Below the pieces are notes generated by a model. That model was not told the DNA's origin, ran no database searches, and was given only the letters and a program-made list of their open reading frames with translations. A program made the translations under genes and the position numbers. Of a DNA stretch of 64,000 nucleotides, positions 1 to 11,900 are shown piece by piece; positions within the stretch are counted from its first letter, which is position 1; each line of letters opens with the position of its first letter. This DNA comes from Antedon mediterranea (Eukaryota; Echinodermata; Crinoidea; Comatulida; Antedonidae), in the NCBI RefSeq assembly GCF_964355755.1, contig NC_092670.1, positions 20,707,201-20,771,200 of the forward strand, read 5' to 3'.

Positions 1-2944
1 GATAAATGCGGTAAATCCTACTAATGAAGTTCAACATTATACATAGTTTAGCAGTTAATCTCTTTTAAAAATTGTTAATTTTCTAGGTTCAAACAGAGTT
101 TATGTGAGTCATCATTTACCTACAAAAGCGATTTTTATACACGTTAATTTAAATTCATCCGATAGTGTACATGTAAATTGTAAAAAAATGTGTGTGGAAA
201 CATGGGAAAAATTGTACATTTGAATGTCGTACTGCCCTTTGTGATAATTTTATATTCTTTTTCTTCTCTGTTTAATTTATACTAAAATATAAAAATTTAT
301 ATAAATATTATTACTTTTAAGAATTTAAAAATATTTTTTAGATAATATATTTCCCATTAAGAGATTTGTTAACATATAACTATTTTTAATTTATTATTTA
401 TCAATCACAATCTTTTCTTTAAAAAAAAATTGCTCCATAAAACCTGTTTAGTACTGGTTCTGGGCGAGCGAGACAGGAATCAATTTGAGGTCTTTGAAAC
501 CATTTAAATGATTGATACGTATTTTAGTGGATTCATTTTTACGAACAAGAAAAATACGTCCCCGAAAAGAAAGGTTTTTAATCATATTTTCCACTCAATA
601 GGAATGGTTCCTTTATCATTCAAAACTACATCAATTATTGTATACAGTGCAGTGATCTTATTTGTTACAGTTAATACTGTATTATACAGTAGTCCCACAT
701 GGAAGAATTTGTGAAACTACTGTATGATTTTCTCTGAGCCAGCAAAGTGACATTATGACCCTGGCAAAGATTTTGATTTCCAACAATTTTCCCTTTTTTG
801 AAAAATAGATTATGCTATCTGTTTTGATATTACTTCCTGGTACAAGTATTACCTATTTATCTTAATAGTTATTTACTGTACAGTACTTTGTATAGAAGTA
901 TTGCAGTTTTATTAGTACCTAAACTTTGTATTTGAAAGTGTTCAGAAAGGAAGAATCACAATGTGTGCGGCGAAGCAGAGTTAGATAAATAGGAGGCGTG
1001 AATAAGCATTAAATAGGAGCCACACGCAACCACTGTTACACCTGTCTAGTTTGGGTGCACAATGCAATTCAGCTAATTGTTATAGTGTACCTGGCTGTGT
1101 TTTCCAGAAAGAAGAGCAAGGTGAATATTTGGTGCATTAGGCTGGTTCTGTAATATTTGACACTTTGAAGGAATGGACCAGATAGTTTAAATAGTTTTTT
1201 CCATTCCCCTCTCTAATAATAACATTGGATAATTATTTGAAATAACATGCAACTGATGATTCTATTTGTTAAAAAGTTTTTTTAACTTTGCTGCTGTAGT
1301 TTTTCCTGACCTTGTGCCATTGTATTATCAGTGTGAATTGCCACTTGGGATTTCAATTGAAGACTTCTCCAGGACTGTCAACCTCCGAAGGAAGCACTTC
1401 TATAGATTTAACTGCTTCCCCAACAGTACAATAATCTTCACATACCACAAGAAGTTCACAGGTACCGTACTGTAAAATACACAGTAAAAGGTAAAACTAG
1501 CAGACACAAGCAGGAAAGCTGGATTTCTGCTAATTATGTAAACATACGATCTGTTATTATACACATCATCAAGTCGTTAATACCGTTACTTTCAACATTC
1601 GTTTTTGAATCACTGTTTAAATCACTTGGTACAGAAATAGCCAGCTAGTATTTTGATCTTGATAGAAGTTAGCCGATGTGACATTTAACGTGTCAGTTTG
1701 TTCTTATCTGTGATTTAAACCTTTCGTATTTACCAGCATTCACTTACGATTGGTTTACGTAGGAGATTATATTTTCTAACTTACAAAATAATAGTCTTAA
1801 TCCTCGAGAATTGTAGTATCATTTAAGTTGCTCATGGTTTCTGAAGTGTTTATTGTATTTGGACATAATTTTCGTAAAAGAAGATCAACTACTATCTTGT
1901 CTCATCATTGACATTTTCAAACAAACAAACATCTACAGCAGAGTTATAATTGATCATCTATTTTGTCACTGTGCTGATTGGTTTACATAACGAGTGGGTT
2001 TGATGCAGATTAGATATCAGTTGAGATTCTTCTCATTCAGCATGAAGCCACGACACACCAGGAAATGACAAAAAGAACTTTTGTAAACAGCGTAATACGG
2101 TGCTTTACAAGGTGATACTTGACAGTTCCTGTGACTAGTTTTCTAAATGTGATATTAACGGGTGATAGGGAATTTCTACATTTTATATTCAGTTACATGG
2201 TTTCCGAGGCCTGCTGAACAGTGTTATGCTTGCTGATGTGATTACAAAACTACTACAGTACACCACAGTATTCATTTCAAAACCAGGAAGAGGTATAGCT
2301 TCATTGACTCTGTTTACCTTTACAAGAGTACAATGATTTACTGTCCAATGTCTGTTCGTGATTAATAGAAGAAAAAATGACATCACAGTTAGTACAAGGA
2401 TCTAAAAAGGAATTCCTAACCAGGCAGAAACCAATTTGCCAGTAGTACAGCAAGTTTACACACTTCAACAGGGCTGCAACACTGTGGGAAGTTGTATAAT
2501 TATTTGTATCTATGCTGGACATTATTTTGACTGATGTACACTTTGTGTTTTGACTAAAAACAACGCTTTTGAGCCGTGACAGAATTTCTGTTATTGATTT
2601 TTATTATATCTGGAATAGTGCGCAAATATTTAATCGAGCGAGACGGTATTATTGTATCATCGTTGATAGCACTGTGATTTTAGTTGTCTAATTATTGCAT
2701 AGTCCTAGTTCTACAGTATGGTGTTATGACTATTTTATAATTCTGTGTATAATATACTTTGGTTTGTAGTCTGTTTAAGTTAGCAAGTGTTACTGTTAGT
2801 ACCATTCAAGCAGGACGTAGTCCACTATAAGCATCTGGCTCACATGACACGCATATCTGTATCTTAATTCTTGGATATTTCCTGTAAACTATTTCCATCG
2901 CTTTCTTTTTCTGATACTGTGGATAAAATTACTTTTTATTAAAA
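1..2944. other. 5' flank of the cytohesin gene, no recognised gene
   Basis: AT-rich sequence with only short ORFs of random-looking composition. No tRNA, rRNA or transposase could be recognised. It probably contains the promoter and any 5' UTR of the cytohesin gene, since an in-frame TAA sits at 2924-2926, 18 bases before the ATG. The words TACTGTA and TACAGTA recur often here and elsewhere in the window. Confidence 0.5.
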
Positions 2945-5900
2945 ATGCCGAAAAATAAGCGGCAAGAGAAATCGAGGTCGCAGTGGTACGTCGCCGATGA
3001 TGATATCCCAAAGGAATTAAATGCCGTTCTGGAAAAGGAACGTATACCAAATGGTGTAGCATCAGAAGTGGATGGATTTCATTCCGCTAAAATTGATTTG
3101 GATAAAGTTGCCAGAGAAGAGAATAATAACCATGTCTCACCAGGTAAAAGATCTGATTAAGAAATCTTTTTAAAAATATTTATTTACTGCTGCATTAATA
3201 TAGCACTACTAATTGTTGGCAATGATTACAAAACAGGTAATTACAGAACAGTACTAACTGTATACACACCCTAGCACTGATAATTATATACAGTAGATTT
3301 TAATTAATATGCTACTAGTGTTGGAATAAACCTCTGGCTCTCGGGGATGAAGTCTCCACTGTGGATGAAGTCTCCACTGCCGTGGATGAAGTCTCCACTG
3401 CCGTGGATGAAGTCTCCACTGCCGGGGATGAAGTCTCCACTGCGGGGATGAAGTCTCCACTGCCGGTGATGAAGTCTCCACTGGGGATGAAGTCTCCACT
3501 GCCGGGGATGAAGTCTCCACTGGGGATGAAGGCTCCACTGGGGAAGAGTGTAAAAGAGGGTTGGAGCAAAAACATACCATTTCAGGCATGCAAAATTTGT
3601 TATAGTCTGGTTTGAAGACTCTGAAGGAGATTGTTCCCGCCCACCACTGCATTGACATTGCCTCTTGTTTGTTTTAAGTAATTGTAGCTATACAGTATTT
3701 ACATTCGCTCTTTTTATTTAGTAACACTAACAGCCTCTGGCCTATTCTACAAAGAGAAAATCCTTTTCAATTTCAGATATGGAAACAAAAGTTTCTATTT
3801 CAAAGTAAACTGTAGGCCTTGTCAACACGTTAGTTATTTTTATTTTCTTCCTGAATAATTTGTAATGTGCTTGAACCTGTACATGAAAACAAAATAGAAA
3901 GTGCAATCAAACATCATATTTATCATTAACCAGAAAGATGTTATTGTAAATTGTTTCGTACATATGGCTGCCAATCAAAATTTAGTTTCAGTGAACTTGT
4001 ACCAGATCCAATGTAGTAACTATACACCAATGATTACAATATTATACACATTTTTTTATCACCCATTATGAAAGGATGATTTGTAAAAATAGGGGGACAG
4101 CTGTCTATAAATATGTAAAGATAAAGAGTACTGGAAAAAATTCAGACCATCAGTCGCCATGAACCATCAAAACATGGTGATTAACTACGATAACTCTGGA
4201 TATTATTACATGCTTTGAAGACCATAATATAAACAGTATACATAACATAGCTATGATTATATTGCTACTGTTTCATTCAACTAATTGGTTGTAGGCCTAT
4301 CACAAGGTAATTATTTCTATAGTTAGTGCCTAGAGATTTCATTTTAATTTCAAGTATGTAGAGTAGTGAGCAGTCAGTCCACAGAACTGTATTAAAGTTC
4401 AAATTGTTCTCTATTGATTTAATTTGGACTTTAAAAAAAAGTTAGGGTGGGTGTTTAGCATCATATAAACTGTAATGTAAAATATAATTTTTATAAACTA
4501 CATTTATTTTAAATTTTTACGCCTAAATAATCATTTAAATCAGTGAGTGGTCGGCAATTGAATTCGATTGGGTTTTATTTTCAGGCTGCCATTTAACTGG
4601 TTACTGAAAATTTGTCCTGTTTCTGCTGCCAAGAAATTGGGGTAATTAATTCATAATATGGTTGATCCGGTTATGAAACAGGCCCTAATTTAACTTGTAT
4701 TGATCAATACTATACGCTAACATAATAACATGCTAATGTTCCTAATTAATTAGGCTATTCATATGATTTACCCACAATTTTCCTAGGGTGCTATACATTG
4801 TACATACTGTATATTATTTCCAATAGTACTGTACTTTGTATAAATAATTACAATGGTGGATTCTCTTTGAAAATTAAGTGAGTAAGCAACCATTTTGTCT
4901 GCATATTGCTATGTATTGCTATGAATATTTGTTTAATGACTACTGACAAATTTAAATGGTTTTACAGACATTATATTTAAGTACTGTAGTTGTAATTTCA
5001 ATTCTAATATCAACATGGTGAATTAAGTGCCAATAGAGATAGCAAATTAAACCTCCTAAACAATTTAGTTAGGTACAATAGACTGAGGTGTTCCTAAAAA
5101 ACCTGAAAACTATTGAGGCCTAGGCCAAAGTATTATGGACGTCACCAGGGAGTTGTAAAATGCTAATTGTGCATTTGGAGGTGTTTTTCTCAACCATATA
5201 TTAAGCTTTAATTCAGGATCTAGTAATTACAGTACTGTACTTAGATTTGGCTTAACCCCACAATTGATACAATAAGTCTTTTGTTTAGGAAAGATCTTCA
5301 TTGAAATAACTCTTTTGTCCTTTGATAGTTTTACTGTCCTGCTTCTGATGGCCATTTGAATGAATCCTTCTTTCGTTTTTAAACAAACAAATAAAGGTGT
5401 TTTACTGATAGCTTTACCGTAAAAGTAGTATTGTAGCCTGTATGCTGAATACAGTAATCAGTATTAAATGTGCTTTCTATCTATAGCATCATTATTGACC
5501 GTTATCTAAGTCTTCTTAATTTCTGGGAAATACTTTGTAGTGACTACCGTATATTTCGGTGTATAAGTCGCACCTGTGTATAAGACGCACCCCCAACTGA
5601 GAGTAAAATAGCGGTATTTTTTATATCGTCGATGTATAAGACGCACCTTATATTTCATCAAAACAATGTTTTTTTAAATTGTAATCAATATTGTAATAAT
5701 ATATTTTGTTATATCTACAACGGCGTCCTTTATTTAGGTTTTTTCTTACCTAGGCTCGGCGACGCCCAGCCTCAACAAGTTCTTTCTAACTTGTTATTCA
5801 TGAGTTTCGCCGCAACATAAGAAGGGCTTGCGCTTGGGGTACGGCGATCGTGCGTATAACTACTGTATAAATAAATACTATTCCAATCGTACGTAAACGT

Positions 5901-8900
5901 TTACAAATGAAATTTTATCGGAGCGCCATAATGAACAAATCTTTTCATCATATTTAGTATAACATCATGCTAAAATGACTTGAAAACTAGGCAGAAGCAG
6001 GTTGCCGTTACGTTAGTTAGTTACTGTAGCTAGGCCTAGCCTACTCAGGCCTAGCAAACGAGGTGACGATAGCCTAGGCCTATGTACAATCTGTGTGGTG
6101 AGGCATTTATGTTCGGTGTATAAGACACACCCTTAATTTAGAGGTCAAATTTGCGTGTCAAAAGTGCGACTTATACACCGAAATATACGGTATGTGTTTT
6201 TACTCATCACTGTAGCTTGGTAGTATACAAGATACAAGATAACTTTATTGTCAAATAGTTCATTAACAAAAGATTTGAAATTGGTTTTTCTTAGTGGCAA
6301 CTTTAATATAGTACTTAATAGTACCTCCTCCATTAAAGCCCCTCATATTGTAAATTTACAAAGCAAGAGTCTGATATTAAAAAGTACCTCAATTAATTTA
6401 ATTTTCCCTAACCAGTTAAAATTATCAAGATGTAGCAACAATTAATGATGGTTATTGTTGAAGAAAAAAAACATTCATCAAGAATATAAACAAAGTATTT
6501 TTCAATTTTAGCAACATCCATTTTGAATAACAGTAATTTGTCATCATTTTTTTTTGTAAATGTAAGTAAATATTTGTCTATTGTAAATATACTGTAAATT
6601 ATAATGGAAGACAAAAAACCATTCCTACAGATTTAATTTTATCATGTCATCTGATCATTGTCTATAGCGTGCCGTATTCGCATCTTTTCGCAACGAATAC
6701 ATCGATTTGTCCACAGACTATTGTCGAAAACTAACTATAATTTTATTCACATCTCATTTCCTATTATTAAATTCATAAAGAGCATTTTTTTATTGCCATT
6801 TGTCGGTGTTCAGCAAAGCGTGTCATAATAACTGCATTGTTATTTTTCCATTTCCTCCTACTGTACTCTACGCCATCATCTTTTGTGATTCATACAACAT
6901 TTTTATTCATAGGGAAATCCTATTACGCATACTCCCCATTTAATTAAGCAAATTGTGATTCACAGGGTGGATCCCTGGGGACAGGACAATCTCCTCATCT
7001 CCTTCGCTAAATGTCCTTCACTACCAAATTATAACAATTCTTGTTGAAAATACATCAAGTGATTCATCAATGATTTAATTTCTATCTATTTTTCCCGCCA
7101 ATACGTGACGCTAATTAATTCGGATGACTAATAATGCCATAAAAGACTGTTAAAGCGACTGGTAGGCACCACCCATGTTTGATGTAAGCGTGTATTTTAA
7201 TACAGGAAACATTGCGGTAGAAGACGCAATATGTACAGTGTAGTAGAGAATCTCAGTGACGAAAATATCCATCGGTTTTCTCCGTTATTAGGATATATGG
7301 GTCTGTACTGTAAGTTGATTTTTCTTAAATTGTACTAATTTGTGGTTTCACTGACAAGGTTTTTCCTTGGTAGAGAGGGGGGTCTTAGGTCACATGGTTG
7401 ATCCAGGGATCTTAAAGTGACAATTAGATTATATAATATTCTGTAATAATTCATATTGTATATATATTTATAGTGAAAGACAGTACTAGATCTGTAAAAA
7501 AAACCTGTTATTTGCATTTTGTAATAAATTTTTTTTTCAAAAAGAGGTAGGTTAGTGAAATGTTATACTGTAAACTAAAGGTGTGTATGTATACTATACC
7601 ATTACCATCACATTTTAGAAACTCTTCACATTTTGACATTGTGTTTCCATATTTTCATAAATTTCCATAAATACTGAAAAAAAAACTTTTCAATAGCAGG
7701 CTGGTCAATAGAATAACATTTTTTTTTATGATATCACCTGTTATATTATAGATGTATTAATTATTTTTTTATTTTTTTTACTCTACCAAAATCATCTCAG
7801 TTATTTTGTAGTAAACAAAATGAGATTTATTTTTACTGGTATATAAATGTTGTAATAGGTATCGGGTATCCAATCAAATTATGACAGCATTGAAACTATT
7901 CCAGGAAGCCGGATTGGAATAAAAAAAAACACATGATCATACACTAATGTAACCACTCCATTGAATAAATAAACAATTAGACCAAGACCTATGCAGCTAA
8001 TTGTCCCTCTGTCCTGCTGTTAAATATACTCAAGCTAGGCCCTGATAAAGTCATTATCAGAGGAAATGAGGCCACCTTTGAAGCCGCTTACACCCTGGGG
8101 TGAGGAACAATCTCTAGCTTATGCTATGCACATGGCCCTGGAAGGTCAGGCCCAATATATGAGTAAATATCAGATAAAATGACTAGAAAAATATGTTTTT
8201 CTATATAGGATCTTAAACCTAGATCACAATACCTTTGGTGTGTGATGCCCCCTGCCAACTATTTAGCTGAAAAAGATGTAATACTCAGATAAAGTTCTCT
8301 AACTAAAGAGCCATAACAATGCCTTCAGCTATCATTTGTTTTCTTTTTAAAATTAGAATAGTATATTACTTTCACTGTAAATTTTAAAATAAATATCTTT
8401 AACTGAAAACATGTCTTCAAATAAGAGTTAATGAATATTATCACTGACAGATAATCTATTTTCTTATTGATTGCTTGAAGCATACCAATGCACTAAAGCT
8501 TTGACACGTACCAATTATTTATTTAGGAGAAATGCTTTCTTCTTAATGGATTGCTGGACGGTGTCTATGCAACTCCCTTTATTTCGTACTTTAGTATCTA
8601 CAGTATAATTCATAGAAGGTGCTGAAATAAAATTGTGTTTCGTACTTAGTAAATTGTCAATGTCATAAACAATATGTTTTATACCTGGTGAAATACAATG
8701 TAAAAAATCAAAATTATCTTGAAGCCCCTATACAACCTCTTCATTTCATCTCAAGAAAAGAAAATCATTTTTACCAAGTAAATATCAAGCTCTTTTTAGT
8801 TTATTAAAATTATGTGGTGCTAACACAAGAAGCTGTATAATTCCTTTTCACTGCTTTTTAAATTTCATAAAAATAAAACATTTCTCTTAATTAATTTAGC

Positions 8901-11900
8901 TTAATTTGTTTGAGTTTAATTAAAATTAATATGAGAATTGTTGATATGTAGGCTATAAAGTACAAATGGGAGGAGGTAAGAAAGTTACCTAATAATGATG
9001 TAACCAGGAGTTCTATGAAATATTTTAATGATTAGAGTTCATTTATCCATGACATCTCTGACTAATGACTTCCTAAACACCTTAAGGCTAAAATCTTGCC
9101 TACTCTCTTTCCTCAGATGTTATATCAATTATATTTATATACCAGCATTCAAATAATAGAAAAATGCTCTTCCATTGTCTCTGTCACCATCTCTGATTGG
9201 CCAAAATCTTTCTCTAGAGGAAACACTCTCTCTATTGCTATCTCTGATTGGCCGGAATCTCCAATAGAGGAAATAATATTAGGAGAAGGTTGTACCACAC
9301 ATGTTGATAATCATGTCATATAACTACCTAGACCTTCAGTTGTCAGTTTGATATCTTTGACAGGAAAAAGCACTTGAAAGCACTTACCTTTTGTGTAGTT
9401 TTTTTGTGTGATAAGTAGTTTAGGTCTAACCTTTGGCGTGGACAGTAATTCAGACCTTTTTACTGGACATTTGGTCGCTTTCTTGGATTTTTCCGCCACC
9501 AGTGGATCGTTTATATACTGGATATTTGGCCAATTTTCTGGAGATTCTTTGATACTAATGTTTGTATGATACAAGTTTCATCATTGTTGTTATTCTTCTT
9601 GGAGTTTTATTAAGTTTCTTAACTTAACTAGGAGGTTGATATGTTTCCACTGCCAAATAAACTGACAGCGGGTGAGTTTTTAACAGTTAAACTTTTATTA
9701 AGAAAATAAGAGTACTAAAACTTAGAATAAAATAGTCTAAAAAATTAGTCTAAAATAGAGTCTTATTTATACTTACTAGTAAACAGTACAGTGGTATAGG
9801 ACTTTAAATATTTAAATTCAATCTTTTTCCAGAAAACCATACTTTACTTATTGCGTGCATTTGTATGTAAAAGTGGAAATTAAAAAATATATGTTTTGAA
9901 AACTATACATCTGTAGTCCTACTTGAACACAGCATAGTTTGTTCCAAAACCCATTTCATTTATTTCAATTCAATGTATGTCTGTCGGAATTTATCTTTCA
10001 AACAACAGGTCAGTTTTTGTTTCAAAGACCAGTTTGTACCTACAAATTTGGTTGGTACACTTGTACTTTGGATTCTATACATAATTATATAAAATTAATA
10101 TCTATCCTATCTGGAGGCCGCACTTAGTATTTGTGAATGTCTAACTAGATTTGAGTGAATGTTTTATGTAAAAAGCAAAGCGTATCAAGCAAATAATGTC
10201 TGCTGCCCTCATGTTCTTGAGCTGTTAATACTTTCCAATCTATAGGAAACAAGTTCAATAGGAATAAAAGCTTTTTAGCCTTTTCCAGATGGTATTGCAA
10301 TAACATATATTATCCTCATACCATGAATAGTAATACAAATTTATATTTCAATGCTTGTTCTGTTCTTAGTGTACAGTGGTAGTTTGTATAAACTTTCTAC
10401 TTTTATTATAAGCTTTTTTATTTGCATCACTGAATTGTTTTTCTCTTTCTCCATATTCTTTGTATTTTCAATTTCACCAAAATCGTGTTTTTCTGTCTGG
10501 TAAAACTGTTTCTGTTGTTTAAAATTTACATTTATAATTTGTAATTGCTATTCCTTCTTAATTTGTTTTCGTACGGTGCAAATCATTGTTACTTTTTTCG
10601 TTTCTTACAGATCTTACACCGGAGGAACTGAAGCTTCTAGAGGAGATACGTCGTACCAAACAAAGATTATTGAAAGAGATTCAGGTATTATTCAAATTTA
10701 CTAATAGTAAAAGTCCATATATCAGGAAGGTGTAAAATAAAAATTTTGTTTTGGACCATATTTATTGAGGGTGATTCATCCAGCAATTGCTGATCATTAG
10801 GGACCCTCAGAGGTTCACAAGACAAACATATACACAAGATTTTCTACATAAACAAAGTCTTATTACAAGTCTTTGGGAGTGAAGTTGTAATTTTGTCCTT
10901 AGAAAAAATCCTGACATGTGACGGGACTTAAACTCAGGACCCTTGGAATGGTAGCCATTATAACCACCAAGCCACAACTTCTCCCTGTTTAGACTACTGT
11001 AGGTGCAAGACGTTTTAAACCACCTCTACCTTGCAAAACTAAAGCAGTAAACACAGTCTAAAGCTCTGTCTACACTATCAAACTCGTTCGACAAAAAGTG
11101 TGATGTGCCCAAATATGATATGACATCATTGTGTTCATATATGGGCACATCACCTTTTTTTTCACAAGTTTGATAGTGTAAACAGAGCTTTAAAGTGAGT
11201 GCCAACAATTGGCCTACAACTTGGTTGAAGTTTACATTTACGAGTTATTTATAGATTATTAGGCCTATTTTTCCTCTTTTGGTTTTGTTTTTTCATCTAT
11301 TAAACCTTTTTATTATAAAGGACTAAATGATTATCTTCCGAGCTTGCATGTCAGTGTACTATCACATATTTAGACTATTTGCCTGATATATATCCATTTT
11401 GGATTTTCCCTATACATTACTGTAAATTATACAAATATCATTTTTGTTTAATTTCGCAAGTTAATAACAGTATTTTACCTTGAATTGTACTTTTAAGACA
11501 AGCAAAATTTCTGTATTTTGTATGACAGGTTTTCAGAACACATTGATTACCTGATCTACAAATTAATAATAATTACACAAGTAAGATAACGAAAAGAATT
11601 GAGAAGTTATTTATTTTACTTCAATCCAAATCGAGAATTATTTTTATGATATACTGTATTCTTCTTTTTTAGAAATTTGAAGAATATTAGTATTATTTAA
11701 TAGTTGTGATATACTTACTTTTTTCTTATTATTTAAGTAAGTAAAAAAAAAAAATCACAGATGGATAATTTAAATGTATTGATTTTAAAGTTTTAGTAAA
11801 TGGCATCCATTTGCATCAGTCTCAATTTTTGAATTTTTATGGTAGCTACTGTTGATCAAACAGATGTTTATTTCATGTTCAACTTTGTATGCATAATTAA

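Noticed and set aside
1266-1475. 69-codon plus-strand ORF ending near a GT that could be a donor
   Set aside because: The start codon is not ATG, composition is unremarkable, and no partner exon or family could be recognised.
3284-3658. Overlapping ORFs of 84-124 codons on both strands over the minisatellite
   Set aside because: They are a by-product of repeat units whose length is mostly a multiple of three; no splice or start context, and the region is inside an intron.
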